From Ideonella benzenivorans (GTDB lineage: Bacteria; Pseudomonadota; Gammaproteobacteria; Burkholderiales; Burkholderiaceae_C), in assembly GCF_020387415.1 (NCBI RefSeq), contig NZ_JAGWCB010000010.1, positions 434,001-498,000 of the forward strand: a stretch of DNA of 64,000 nucleotides, in the 5' to 3' direction. Under the pieces are notes generated by a model, which made no database searches, was not told the origin of the DNA, and saw nothing but the letters and a program-made list of their open reading frames with translations. A program made the translations under genes and the position numbers. Positions 27,511-39,281 of this stretch are shown one piece after another (within the stretch, counting starts at the first letter, position 1; the number at the start of each line of letters is the position of its first letter).

Positions 27511-29373
27511 TCAGGCGGGGCAGGTCTGGCCTTCCGTCGCCTCTTCGCCCAGAAAGCCCCCGCTCTGGTGGGCCCACAGCCGGGCATACAGCCCGCCGCG
27601 CGCCAGCAGCTCGGCGTGGCTGCCTTCCTCCACCACCCGGCCGGCATCCATCACGATCAGCCGGTCCATCGCCGCGATGGTGGACAGGCGGTGCGCGATG
27701 GCCACCACCGTCTTGCCCTCCATCAGCTTGTAGAGGCTCTCCTGGATGGCGACCTCCACCTCGCTGTCCAGGGCGCTGGTGGCCTCGTCCAGCAGCAGGA
27801 TGGGCGCGTCCTTGAGCATCACCCTGGCGATCGCGATGCGTTGGCGCTGGCCACCGGAGAGCTTGACGCCCCGCTCCCCCACCTGCGCGTCGTAGCCGCG
27901 CCGGCCCTTGGGGTCGCTCAGGGCATCGATGAAGCCCGCCGCCTCGGCCCGCTCGGCCGCCGCCCGCATCGCGGCCTCGCCCGCATCGGGTCGGCCGTAG
28001 AGGATGTTCTCGCGCACCGAGCGGTGCAACAGCGAGGTGTCCTGCGTCACCATGCCCACCTGCGCGCGCAGGCTGTCCTGGGTGACGTGGGCAATGTCCT
28101 GGCCGTCGATCTGCACCTGGCCGGCCTGCACGTCATGAAAGCGCAGCAGCAGGCTCAGCACCGTGCTCTTGCCGGCACCGCTGCGCCCCACCAGGCCGAT
28201 CTTCTCGCCCGGGCGGATGGTCAGGTTCAGGTGGTCCACCACGGCCCGACCGCCCCCGCCATAGCCGAAGCTGACGTCCTGGAAACGGATCTCGCCTGCG
28301 CGCACCTGCAACGGCCGCGCATCGGCCGCGTCCACCACCCGGCGCGGCCGGGCCAGCGTGCCGATGCCGTCCTGCACCGTGCCGATGTTCTCGAACAGCG
28401 AGGCCATCTCCCACATGATCCAGTGCGAGATGCCGTTCAGGCGCATGGCCATCGCGGTGGCCGCCGCCACGGCCCCCACACCGACGGCGCCGGCCGTCCA
28501 ACGCCACAGCGCCACGCCAGCAATGCCAAGGATCAGCAGCACGCTGAGCAGGTGGATGACCACCTCGAACCAGCTCACCAGCCGCATCTGCCGGTGCACG
28601 GTGCCCAAGAATTCCTGCATCGCGCCACGCGCATGGGCGGCCTCGCGCCGGTCATGTGCGAACAGCTTGACGGTGGCGATGTTGGTGTAGGCGTCGGTGA
28701 TGCGGCCGGTCATCAGCGAGCGCGCATCGGCCTGGTTCTTGGACACATGGGCCAGGCGCGGCACGAAGACCCGCATCGCGAGCAGGTACAGCACCAGCCA
28801 GCCCGCCAGCGGCGCCAGCATCCACGGGTCGAAGCCGCCGACCACCGCCATCAGCGTCACGAAGTAGATGATGATGAAAACCAGGATGTCGCAGACGGTG
28901 AACCACACGTCGCGCACCGCCAGCGCGGTCTGCATCACCTTGGTGGCGATGCGGCCGGCGAACTCGTCCTGAAAGAAGGCCATGCTCTGGCCCAGCATCA
29001 GGCGATGGAAGTTCCAGCGCAGCCGCATCGGGAAGTTGCCCGCCAGCGTCTGGTGCTTGAAGGTGGTCTGCAGCGCCACCGCCAGCGTGCTGCCCAGCAG
29101 CACCGCGCCCAGCACCAGCAAGGTCTTCCCTTCACGGGCCCACAGCTCGGCCGGCGGGATGCCGGCCAGCCAGTCCACCAGTTTGCCCAGCAGCGAGAAC
29201 AGCCAGGCCTCGAACACACCGATCAACGCGGTGAACAGCGTCATGCCGGCGATGTAGCCGCGCAGGCCATCGGTGGCGCGCCACAGGAAGGGCCAGAACC
29301 GGGCTGGAGGCAGCGCCGGCTCGGCAGCGGGAAAGGGGTCGACGAGGGCTTCGAAACGGTCAAACCAGGACAA
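27511..29373 (-). CDS. ABC exporter, fused permease and ATPase (MsbA/MDR type)
   Basis: A 620-residue half transporter: an N-terminal membrane domain with six helices (about residues 40-330) and a C-terminal ATPase (about 370-600). Walker A is GRSGAGKSTVLSL, the signature is LSGGQRQRIAIARV, Walker B is PILLLDEATSALDSE, and the H-loop is AIAHRLSTIA. It resembles lipid or drug exporters of the ABCB group; the substrate is unknown. It lies 127 bp after pydC on the same strand and could be read through, but has no obvious role in pyrimidine breakdown. Confidence 0.9.
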   Translation of the reverse strand: MSWFDRFEALVDPFPAAEPALPPARFWPFLWRATDGLRGYIAGMTLFTALIGVFEAWLFSLLGKLVDWLAGIPPAELWAREGKTLLVLGAVLLGSTLAVALQTTFKHQTLAGNFPMRLRWNFHRLMLGQSMAFFQDEFAGRIATKVMQTALAVRDVWFTVCDILVFIIIYFVTLMAVVGGFDPWMLAPLAGWLVLYLLAMRVFVPRLAHVSKNQADARSLMTGRITDAYTNIATVKLFAHDRREAAHARGAMQEFLGTVHRQMRLVSWFEVVIHLLSVLLILGIAGVALWRWTAGAVGVGAVAAATAMAMRLNGISHWIMWEMASLFENIGTVQDGIGTLARPRRVVDAADARPLQVRAGEIRFQDVSFGYGGGGRAVVDHLNLTIRPGEKIGLVGRSGAGKSTVLSLLLRFHDVQAGQVQIDGQDIAHVTQDSLRAQVGMVTQDTSLLHRSVRENILYGRPDAGEAAMRAAAERAEAAGFIDALSDPKGRRGYDAQVGERGVKLSGGQRQRIAIARVMLKDAPILLLDEATSALDSEVEVAIQESLYKLMEGKTVVAIAHRLSTIAAMDRLIVMDAGRVVEEGSHAELLARGGLYARLWAHQSGGFLGEEATEGQTCPA

Positions 29374-29500
29374 GGGGGGTTCCCTTCTTCAGAACAGAGC
29401 GGGCGCGGTAGCACCCCAAACCATCAAGCGTACCGGAGCCGCGTGACGCCGTCGTCCCGAAGAAGGAATGCCCCCGGTGTCCCGTTCGACCGCGCGGGTG

Positions 29501-30763
29501 TCAGCCCGCCACGCCGGCACGCTCGAGCATCGCGCGCAGCAGCACGTTGCAGCCGGCGGTGATGTGGACCGGGTCGGCATCCTCGATCTCGTTGTGGCTG
29601 ATGCCGTCCTTGCAGGGAATGAAGATCATCCCGGTGGGCGCCAGCTGCGACATATAGACCGCGTCGTGGCCGGCCCCGGAGACGCAGCGCATGGCGCTGT
29701 AGCCCAGCGCCTCGGCGCCCAGCGCCACCGCGTTCACGCAGTCCGCGTGGAAGGGCTGCGCCGGGTAGGAGGACACCAGATCCAGCTGGATCGTCAGGCC
29801 GGTCTCGCGCACCAGGCGGTCGGCCACGGCGCGGATGTCGGCGTCCATCGCATCGCAGTCCGCATCGGTGGCGTTGCGCATGTCGATGCTGAACTTCACC
29901 TGGCCGGGAATCACGTTGCGGCTGTTCGGGAAGACCTGCACCATGCCCACGGTGCCGCGGCCTTCGCTGCCATGGCGGCCGGCGCAGGCCACCACTTCCT
30001 GCATCAGCCGGGTGGCCACCTGCAGCGCGTCCTTGCGCAGGTGCATCGGCGTCGGGCCCGCGTGGGCTTCCATGCCGGTCACGGTGCAGTCGTACCAGCG
30101 GATGCCCAGCACGCCAGTGACGATGCCGATGGTCTTGCCGTTGTCCTCCAGGACCGGGCCCTGCTCGATGTGGGTCTCGAAATAGGCGCCGATCGGATGC
30201 TGGCCCGGCACCTCGGTGCCCAGGTAGCCGATCTTCTGCAGCTCGTCCTTGACGGTCTTGCCGTCCACGTCCTTGGCGGCATAGGCATGTTCCAGCGTGA
30301 AGGCGCCACGGAACACGCCCGAGCCCATCATCACCGGCACGAAGCGCGAGCCTTCCTCGTTGGTCCAGAAGGCCAGCTCCAGCGGGGCCTCGGTCTCGAT
30401 GCCCTGGTCGTTCAAGGTGCGCATCACCTCCAGGCCGGCCAGCACGCCGTAGTTGCCGTCGAACTTGCCGCCGGTGGGCTGGGTGTCGATGTGGCTGCCG
30501 GTGACGATGGGCGGCAGGCTGTTGTTGCGGCCGGCGCGGCGCATGAAGACGTTGCCGATCTGGTCGATGGTGACGGCCAGGCCGGCGGCCTTGGCCCAGC
30601 CGACGACCAGGTCACGCCCCTGTCCATCCAGCTCGGACAAGGCCAGACGGCAGACGCCGCCCTTGGGGGTGGCGCCGATGCGGGCCAGATCCATCAGGGA
30701 TTGCCACAGACGCTCGCCATTGACGCGCAGATCGGCGACGGGGGTGGTGCTTGCAGTGCTCAT
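29501..30763 (-). CDS. pydC: Beta-ureidopropionase-type amidohydrolase (Zn-dependent, HyuC/PydC family)
   Basis: The 420-residue M20-like hydrolase shows the metal and active-site pattern of N-carbamoyl amino acid and allantoate amidohydrolases: [47 protein letters not shown] and [10 protein letters not shown]. As last gene of preT-preA-hydA-pydC it is placed to hydrolyse N-carbamoyl-beta-alanine to beta-alanine, CO2 and ammonia, the third step of reductive pyrimidine breakdown. A close paralog lies at 40123-41379. The gap to hydA is 46 bp. Confidence 0.9.
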   Translation of the reverse strand: MSTASTTPVADLRVNGERLWQSLMDLARIGATPKGGVCRLALSELDGQGRDLVVGWAKAAGLAVTIDQIGNVFMRRAGRNNSLPPIVTGSHIDTQPTGGKFDGNYGVLAGLEVMRTLNDQGIETEAPLELAFWTNEEGSRFVPVMMGSGVFRGAFTLEHAYAAKDVDGKTVKDELQKIGYLGTEVPGQHPIGAYFETHIEQGPVLEDNGKTIGIVTGVLGIRWYDCTVTGMEAHAGPTPMHLRKDALQVATRLMQEVVACAGRHGSEGRGTVGMVQVFPNSRNVIPGQVKFSIDMRNATDADCDAMDADIRAVADRLVRETGLTIQLDLVSSYPAQPFHADCVNAVALGAEALGYSAMRCVSGAGHDAVYMSQLAPTGMIFIPCKDGISHNEIEDADPVHITAGCNVLLRAMLERAGVAG

Positions 30764-30809
30764 GAAGAACTCCTTGGACCGTGGGTTGCCCCACGGGAAT
30801 GGGCTCGCC

Positions 30810-33580
<2,771 letters not shown>

Positions 33581-33614
33581 GGTGAATGCCTTCCTCGGTC
33601 GTTCGTTGTGCGGT

Positions 33615-34964
33615 TCAGGCCGCGCAGGCGGCTTGGGTGATGCAGGCGTCGATGGACAGCGCGGCCTGCTTGCCGTGCTCCACCGCCTCCACGGTCAGGT
33701 CGCGGCCGCCGGCCACGCAGTCGCCGCCGGCCCAGACGCCCGGCAGGCTGGTGTGGCCGGTGGCATCGACGACGATGCGGCCCCCGGTCAGCGCCAGCCC
33801 GGCGTCGGCGGCCCAGCCGGCCGACAGCTTCTGGCCGATGGCCTTGAGCACCTGGTCGGCCGGCAGGGTTTCCAGCGCGCCGGTGGGCACCAGACGGCCG
33901 TCCACCAGTTGCTGGCCGGCCAGCGTGATGCCGGTCACCCGGCCGCCTTCGCCCACCATCGCCTGCGGCGCCAGCCAGTGGCGGATCACCACGCCATGGG
34001 TCAGGGCCCAGCGCTGCTCCACCTCGGAGGCCGACATCGCCTCCGGGCCGCGGCGGTAGGCCAGCGTGACCTGCTCGGCGCCCAGCAGCTTGGCCTGCAC
34101 CGCGGCATCGATGGCGGTCATGCCGCCGCCGATCACCACCACCTGGCGGCCCACCTTCAGCGTGGACAGGTCGGCAGCCTGGCGCAGGCGGGCGATGAAG
34201 TCCACCGCGTCCTCCACGCCGTCCAGCGTGTCGCCGGGCACGCCCAGCGCCTGGGTGCTGCCCAGGCCGATGCCCAGGAAGACCGCGTCGAAGCTCTCGC
34301 GCAGCTCGGCCAGCTGGGCCGCGCTCTCCAGCCGCCAGCCGGTGCGCACGGTGATGCCGCCGGTCTGCAGCAGCCAGGCAATCTCGCGCTGTGCGAAGTC
34401 GTCGGCCGTCTTGTAGCTGGCCAGGCCGTATTCGTTCAGGCCCCCCGCCTTGGCGTGGGCGTCGAACAGCACCACGCTGTGGCCCTTCAGCGCCAAGCCG
34501 TGGGCGCAGGCCAAGCCGGCCGGGCCGGCGCCCACCACCGCCACGGTGCGGCCGGTCGCCGGCGCGCGGTGGAAGAAGATGGTGGCCGGCAGCGTCATCG
34601 CCGCGTCCACCGCCAGGCGCTGCAGGCGGCCGATGGCGATCGGCTGGCCTTGCTGCGTGTTGCGCACGCAGACGGCCTCACACAGCTCCTCGGTCGGGCA
34701 GACCCGGGCGCACATGCCGCCCAGCGGGTTGGCCGCCAGGATGGCCTGGGCCGCGCCGCGCAGGTCGCCGTCGCCGATGCGACGGATGAACTGCGGCACC
34801 GGAATGTGGGTGGGACAAGCCTGCTCGCAGGGCGCCTCGTGGCAGTACAGGCAACGCTCGGCTTCGAGCGCAGCCTGGCCGCGGGTCAGCGGGGCTTCTG
34901 CCGCCGCGGCAATGGCTTCGGCGGGGCTGCCGGCATGCAGGACAGGATGGGGGTTCAGGGACAC
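33615..34964 (-). CDS. preT: NAD-dependent dihydropyrimidine dehydrogenase subunit PreT
   Basis: PreT is the FAD and NADH subunit of the PreTA pyrimidine reductase. The 449-residue protein begins with an Fe-S cluster domain (CLYCHEAPCEQACPTHIPVP, GGMCARVCPTEELCEAVC), followed by an FAD loop VVGAGPAGLACAHGLA, an NAD loop VVIGGGMTAIDAA, and VWAGGDCVAGGRDLTVEAV near the end. The start is the GTG at 34964, five bases after a strong GAGGAG ribosome site. The frame is open to a TTG at 35018, but that codon is the edge of the RutR-type operator and has no ribosome site, so it is not the start. Confidence 0.94.
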   Translation of the reverse strand: MSLNPHPVLHAGSPAEAIAAAAEAPLTRGQAALEAERCLYCHEAPCEQACPTHIPVPQFIRRIGDGDLRGAAQAILAANPLGGMCARVCPTEELCEAVCVRNTQQGQPIAIGRLQRLAVDAAMTLPATIFFHRAPATGRTVAVVGAGPAGLACAHGLALKGHSVVLFDAHAKAGGLNEYGLASYKTADDFAQREIAWLLQTGGITVRTGWRLESAAQLAELRESFDAVFLGIGLGSTQALGVPGDTLDGVEDAVDFIARLRQAADLSTLKVGRQVVVIGGGMTAIDAAVQAKLLGAEQVTLAYRRGPEAMSASEVEQRWALTHGVVIRHWLAPQAMVGEGGRVTGITLAGQQLVDGRLVPTGALETLPADQVLKAIGQKLSAGWAADAGLALTGGRIVVDATGHTSLPGVWAGGDCVAGGRDLTVEAVEHGKQAALSIDACITQAACAA

Positions 34965-35002
34965 GCGAACTCCTCGTCTCGGTGGGAGGGTGGGCTCAGA
35001 AC

Positions 35003-35018
35003 TTGACCGTTTGGTCAA
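35003..35018. promoter_or_regulatory. RutR-type operator before preT
   Basis: TTGACCGTTTGGTCAA has perfect 6-bp arms around a 4-bp spacer and matches the E. coli RutR consensus TTGACCA-NN-TGGTCAA in core and spacing. It lies 39-54 bp before the preT GTG and about +7 to +22 from the predicted sigma-54 start, so bound repressor would block initiation. Confidence 0.75.
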
Positions 35019-35035
35019 CTTTCAAAACGCACCCT

Positions 35036-35051
35036 TGCCAGTTCCGTGCCA
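35036..35051 (-). promoter_or_regulatory. Predicted sigma-54 promoter of the preT-preA-hydA-pydC operon
   Basis: On the minus strand TGGCACGGAACTGGCA gives GG and GC with exactly 10 bp between. Fifteen bases are identical to the site at 20204 before the ABC importer. The predicted start is near 35025. The operator follows directly, as it does at the importer. Confidence 0.68.
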
Positions 35052-35079
35052 ACGCGGGCCACGGAACGCCGAAAGGAGC

Positions 35080-36018
35080 TCAGTCCACCGGGGCCGGCGG
35101 CTGCGGATGGGCCCGGCGCAGCGCCTCCAGAAAGGCCCGCGCCGCCCGGGGCGCCGGGGGGGACGCCCGGGTGATGGCGACGAACTGCACCGGGTAGCTG
35201 GCGTCGTCCGGGCCGACGCGGCGCAGCCGGCCGTCGCGCAAGAAGATGTCGGCGTAGTGGTCCGGCAGGAAGCCGAGGTAGCGGCCCGACAGGATCAGCA
35301 GCGCCAGCGCCTCCTGATCGGTCACCGTTGCGGTGCGCCGCAAGCCGAAACGGTGCGTGACCTCCATGTTCGGGGAATGGAAGGCCAGGCCGGCGTAGTC
35401 CTGCCCACGCAGCTCGTCCCAGCCCACCGCCCCCATCGGACGGTCATACAGCGGATGCCCCTGGCCGCAGTACAGCCACATGGTTTCCGGGAACAGCGGC
35501 AGGTAGTTCAGACTGTCGGAGCGGCGGTGGTCGGGCACCACGGCCAGGTGCAGGCGACCGTCGATGACCGCCGTCTCCAGCGCGTTGAGCGAGCCCACCG
35601 TGATGTCCAGCGTGACCTGCGGCGCCTCGTCGCGGAAGGCCCCCAGCGCCTGGTGCAGCCGGGCCGCCGGGTTGGTGGCGATCTTGTCGAACAGGCCCAG
35701 CGACAGCGGCCCCTGCAGGCCCGCGTGCAGGTCGCGCACATCGGCGCGGAAGCCGTCGAGCGCCGTCAGCAGCCGCAGCGCGGCGTCGTACACCCGCTGG
35801 CCGTCGGGCGTCAGCGCGAAGCCGCTGCGGCCGCGCCGGCACAACAGCAGCCCCAGGCGCTGCTCGAGGTCCTTCACATGGCGGCTGACGGTGGAGCGGC
35901 CGATGTTGAGCTCCAGCTCGGCCGCCGCCAGTCCGCCGCACTCCACCACCGACTTGAAGATGCGCAACAGGCGGATCTCGGTGTCCCCCACCTGCCCCAG
36001 CAAGGCCTTCTTGACCAT
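35080..36018 (-). CDS. LysR-family transcriptional regulator
   Basis: A 312-residue LysR-type regulator with an N-terminal winged helix (EIRLLRIFKSVVECGGLAAAELELNIGRSTVSRHVKDLEQRLGLLLCRRGRSGFALTPDG cut into the usual helix pattern, about residues 11-70) and an effector-binding C-terminal domain. It is divergent from the beta-alanine:pyruvate aminotransferase across 125 bp, the classic LysR arrangement, so it probably controls that gene and may sense a pathway intermediate. The ATG at 36018 (MVKKALLGQVGD) follows an AGAGGA ribosome site; the open frame extends 17 codons into the shared promoter region. Confidence 0.88.
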   Translation of the reverse strand: MVKKALLGQVGDTEIRLLRIFKSVVECGGLAAAELELNIGRSTVSRHVKDLEQRLGLLLCRRGRSGFALTPDGQRVYDAALRLLTALDGFRADVRDLHAGLQGPLSLGLFDKIATNPAARLHQALGAFRDEAPQVTLDITVGSLNALETAVIDGRLHLAVVPDHRRSDSLNYLPLFPETMWLYCGQGHPLYDRPMGAVGWDELRGQDYAGLAFHSPNMEVTHRFGLRRTATVTDQEALALLILSGRYLGFLPDHYADIFLRDGRLRRVGPDDASYPVQFVAITRASPPAPRAARAFLEALRRAHPQPPAPVD

Positions 36019-36024
36019 CTTGGT

Positions 36025-36059
36025 TGCAATCCTCTGCGCGTGAATAAGCAAAGATTGCA
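36025..36059. promoter_or_regulatory. Inverted repeat between the lysR and aminotransferase genes
   Basis: TGCAATC (36025-36031) and GATTGCA (36053-36059) form 7-bp arms with 21 bp between, in the divergent promoter region. LysR proteins often bind such spaced dyads. Further TGCA-containing motifs follow up to 36072. Operator function is inferred only from position and symmetry. Confidence 0.4.
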
Positions 36060-36143
36060 GTTTATGCAAACCAAGCCCATGCCCAGAATCAAGGCTTCAC
36101 CCCCTTTTTGCTGAGCCTCTCCTTTCACCCCTGGAGCTGCCCC

Positions 36144-37484
36144 ATGGACATGAGCGACCTGCCCGAACAACCGCTGACCGAAGCCCAACTGAAGGCGCAC
36201 TGGATGCCCTTCACCTCCAACCGCGCCTTCAAGAAGGACCCGCGCATCCTGGTGGAGGGCAAGGGGGTCTACTTCAAGGACGACCGCGGCCGTCAGATCT
36301 TCGACGGTCTGTCGGGCCTGTGGACCTGCGGCCTGGGCCACGGTCGCCAGGAAATCGTCGACGCGGTGAGCCGCCAGGTCGCCACGCTGGACTACGCGCC
36401 GGGTTTCCAGTTCGGCGTCAAGGGCTCGTTCCAACTGGCCGAGCGCATCGTCTCGCACATGCCCGCCGGCCTGGAACACGTGTTCTACGCCTGCTCCGGC
36501 TCGGAAGCGGCCGACACCTCGCTGAAGATCGCCCGCGCCTACTGGCGCCAAAAGGGCCAGGCCAGCAAGACCCGTCTGATCGGCCGCCTGAAGGGCTACC
36601 ACGGCGTGAACTTCGGCGGCATCAGCGTCGGTGGCCTGGGTGGCAACCGCAAGATGTTCGGCGAAGCCCTGCAGTGCGACCACATCCCCCACACCCAGCT
36701 GGCCAGCAACGCCTTCAGCCGCGGCATGCCCGAGAACGGCGCCGAACTGGCCAATGAGCTGCTGGATGTGATCGGCCTGCACGACGCCTCCAACATCGCC
36801 GCCGTGATCGTCGAGCCCTTCTCCGGTTCGGCCGGCGTGGTGGTGCCGCCCAAGGGCTACCTGCAACGCCTGCGCGAGATCTGCACGCAGAACAACATCC
36901 TGCTGATCTTCGACGAGGTCATCACCGGCTTTGGCCGCACCGGCGCCTGGACCGGCTCGGAAGCCTTCGGCGTCACGCCCGACATGATCAACTTCGCCAA
37001 GCAGGTGACCAACGGCACCATCCCGATGGGTGGCGTGGTCGTCAAGAGCGAGATCTACGACACCTTCATGGCCGCCGGCGGCCCGGAACACGCGGTCGAG
37101 TTCCCGCACGGCTACACCTACTCGGGCCACCCGGTGGCCTGCGCGGCCGGCCTGGCCACCTTCGACATCCTGGAGAAGGAAAACGCCATCCAGCAGGCCA
37201 AGGAGCTGGCCCCGTACTTCGAGAACGCGGTGCACAGCCTGAAGGGCGCCAAGCACATCACCGACATCCGCAACTACGGTCTGGCCGCCGGCCTGACCAT
37301 CGCGGGTCGCAACGGGGACGCCGCCATCCGCCCGTACGAGATCGGCCTGAAGTGCTGGGAAAAGGGTTTCTACGTGCGCTTCGGCGGCGACACCATCCAG
37401 CTGGCGCCGCCGTTCGTCACCACCCCGGCCCAGATCGACGCCCTGATCAACGCGCTGGGCGAGGCGATCAACGCCACGGCCTGA
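36144..37484 (+). CDS. Beta-alanine:pyruvate aminotransferase (omega-amino acid transaminase)
   Basis: A class III PLP aminotransferase of 446 residues. The PLP lysine is K286 in MINFAKQVTNGTIPMGG, preceded by LLIFDEVITGFGRTG (Asp257) and the phosphate-contact ACSGSEAAD. Sequence style and length match the beta-alanine:pyruvate transaminases (EC 2.6.1.18), which make malonate semialdehyde and alanine. This consumes the beta-alanine released by the pyd operon next door. The ATG at 36144 follows TGGAGC. Confidence 0.92.
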   Translation: MDMSDLPEQPLTEAQLKAHWMPFTSNRAFKKDPRILVEGKGVYFKDDRGRQIFDGLSGLWTCGLGHGRQEIVDAVSRQVATLDYAPGFQFGVKGSFQLAERIVSHMPAGLEHVFYACSGSEAADTSLKIARAYWRQKGQASKTRLIGRLKGYHGVNFGGISVGGLGGNRKMFGEALQCDHIPHTQLASNAFSRGMPENGAELANELLDVIGLHDASNIAAVIVEPFSGSAGVVVPPKGYLQRLREICTQNNILLIFDEVITGFGRTGAWTGSEAFGVTPDMINFAKQVTNGTIPMGGVVVKSEIYDTFMAAGGPEHAVEFPHGYTYSGHPVACAAGLATFDILEKENAIQQAKELAPYFENAVHSLKGAKHITDIRNYGLAAGLTIAGRNGDAAIRPYEIGLKCWEKGFYVRFGGDTIQLAPPFVTTPAQIDALINALGEAINATA

Positions 37485-37580
37485 TCCTGGCCAACACCCC
37501 TGCGGCTGTCACCGGTGAACGATGACAGCCGCCGGGGGCTGCAGTACAAGGGCATTCCCAACACACTACCGGGACATGCC

Positions 37581-38108
37581 ATGCGACTGAACCTCCTGCT
37601 GGCGGCCACCTTGGGCGCCGCCGCCTCCACGGCCGCGCTGGCGGCCGAAGCCACCGTCACGCTGCAAGCCGCCACCCCGGAAGGGCCCGGCGCCGCGCTG
37701 GGCACGGTGAAGCTGGTGGAGACGCCCTACGGGCTGGCGCTCTACCCCATGCTGCAGGGTCTGGCGCCCGGCCTGCACGGCTTTCACGTGCATGAGAAGG
37801 GCTCCTGCGCCCCGGGCGAACAAAACGGCAAGCCCGTGCCGGCCCTGGCCGCCGGCGGCCACCTGGACCCGGCCGGCACCAAGAAGCATGCCGAGCCCTG
37901 GGGCGATGGCCACCTGGGCGATCTGCCGCCGCTGTACGTGGCCGCCGATGGTTCGGCCAGCCAACCCGTGCTGGCCCCGCGTCTGAAGCTGGCCGATGTG
38001 CAGGGCCACGCCCTGATGGTGCATGCCGGCGGCGACAACCATGCGGACCACCCGGCGCCATTGGGCGGTGGCGGGGCCCGCGTGGCCTGCGGCGTGATCC
38101 CGGGCTGA
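37581..38108 (+). CDS. sodC: Periplasmic Cu-Zn superoxide dismutase
   Basis: A 175-residue SOD with a signal peptide ([21 protein letters not shown]). Copper and zinc ligands are in [34 protein letters not shown] and [13 protein letters not shown]. The disulfide cysteines are in GSC and VACGVIPG. It dismutates superoxide in the periplasm. The ATG at 37581 is chosen because it precedes the signal peptide; the frame is open 22 codons upstream. Confidence 0.94.
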   Translation: MRLNLLLAATLGAAASTAALAAEATVTLQAATPEGPGAALGTVKLVETPYGLALYPMLQGLAPGLHGFHVHEKGSCAPGEQNGKPVPALAAGGHLDPAGTKKHAEPWGDGHLGDLPPLYVAADGSASQPVLAPRLKLADVQGHALMVHAGGDNHADHPAPLGGGGARVACGVIPG

Positions 38109-38133
38109 GCGCCCGGGGCGCCGGCCTCAGCCC
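38102..38133. terminator. Hairpin shared by the converging ends of sodC and pyrC
   Basis: GGGCTGAG (38102-38109) and CTCAGCCC (38126-38133) form 8-bp arms, with more GC-rich pairing inside. Each arm contains one gene's stop codon, so the structure could terminate both transcripts. No T-runs are present. Confidence 0.4.
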
Positions 38134-39167
38134 TGCAGCTTCCAGTGCAGGGTTTCGCCGCCGCGCAGCGGCTTCAGGCTGGCGTCGCCGAAGGCCACGG
38201 CCTCCGGCAGGGTCCAGGGTTCGCGCACCAAGGTCACGGTGCCGGCGTTGCGCGGCAGGCCGTAGAAGGCCGGGCCGTGTTCGCTGGCGAAACCCTGGAG
38301 CTTGTCCAGCGCCCCGGCAGCCTCGAAGGCCTCGGCGTACAGCTCCAGCGCCGACAGGGCGGTGTAGCAGCCGGCGCAGGCGCTGGCGTGCTCCTTCAGG
38401 TGGGCCGGGTGCGGTGCGCTGTCGGTGCCCAGGAAGAAGCGGTCCGAGCCGCTGGTGGCCGCGGCCACCAGGGCCTGGCGGTGCACCTCGCGCTTCAAGA
38501 CCGGCAGGCAGTAGTAGTGCGGCCGCAGCCCGCCCTGGAAGATGGCGTTGCGGTTGTAGAGCAGGTGGTGGGCGGTGATGGTGGCCGCGGTGAAAGCTCC
38601 GGCGCTGGCCACATAGTCGGCCGCTTCCTTCGTGGTGATGTGCTCGAACACCACCTTCAGCTCGGGGAAATCGCGGCGCAGCGGCTGCATCACGCGGTCG
38701 ATGAACACCGCCTCGCGGTCGAAGATGTCCACCGCCGGGTCGGTCACCTCGCCGTGCACCAGCAGCAGCAGGCCGGCGCGCTGCATGGCCTCCAGCGTCG
38801 CGTAGGTCTTGCGGATGTCGGTCACGCCGGCATCGCTGTTGGTGGTGGCGCCGGCCGGGTAGAGCTTGAGCGCCACCACGCCGGCCGCCTTCGCCGCGGC
38901 GATCTCGCTGACCGGCGTGTTGTCGGTCAGGTAGAGCGTCATCAGCGGCTGGAAATCCACACCGGCCGGCACCGCGGCCAGGATGCGCTCGCGGTAGGCG
39001 ATGGCCTGGGCCGCCGTGGTCACTGGCGGCTTCAGGTTGGGCATGATGATGGCGCGGCCGAACTGGCGCGCCGTGTGCGGCACGACAGCCGCCAGGGCCG
39101 CGCCGTCGCGCACATGCAGGTGCCAGTCGTCGGGGCGGGTGATCGTCAGGGTGGTGGGGGCGCTCAT
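38127..39167 (-). CDS. pyrC: Dihydroorotase (type II, PyrC)
   Basis: PyrC closes N-carbamoyl-L-aspartate to dihydroorotate in de novo pyrimidine synthesis. The 346-residue length and N-terminus ([21 protein letters not shown]) match the E. coli type II enzyme. Metal-site motifs are present: [10 protein letters not shown], the carboxylated lysine in [22 protein letters not shown], and the Asp in [11 protein letters not shown]. The ATG at 39167 gives the family length. Confidence 0.96.
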   Translation of the reverse strand: MSAPTTLTITRPDDWHLHVRDGAALAAVVPHTARQFGRAIIMPNLKPPVTTAAQAIAYRERILAAVPAGVDFQPLMTLYLTDNTPVSEIAAAKAAGVVALKLYPAGATTNSDAGVTDIRKTYATLEAMQRAGLLLLVHGEVTDPAVDIFDREAVFIDRVMQPLRRDFPELKVVFEHITTKEAADYVASAGAFTAATITAHHLLYNRNAIFQGGLRPHYYCLPVLKREVHRQALVAAATSGSDRFFLGTDSAPHPAHLKEHASACAGCYTALSALELYAEAFEAAGALDKLQGFASEHGPAFYGLPRNAGTVTLVREPWTLPEAVAFGDASLKPLRGGETLHWKLQG

Positions 39168-39281
39168 GGGCTGAATTGTCCCATCGAGCGGGGATGCGCC
39201 CGCCGGTATCGGGCCCGAAAACTGCATGCATTTCATTTGCATTGCATCGACAATCGATTCCAACATATAGGCAAAACCTGC

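Noticed and set aside
36011-36029. TTGACC near the LysR start codon as a third RutR site
   Set aside because: The second half reads TGGTTG with wrong spacing, and the site lies over the LysR start codon; the dyad is not preserved.
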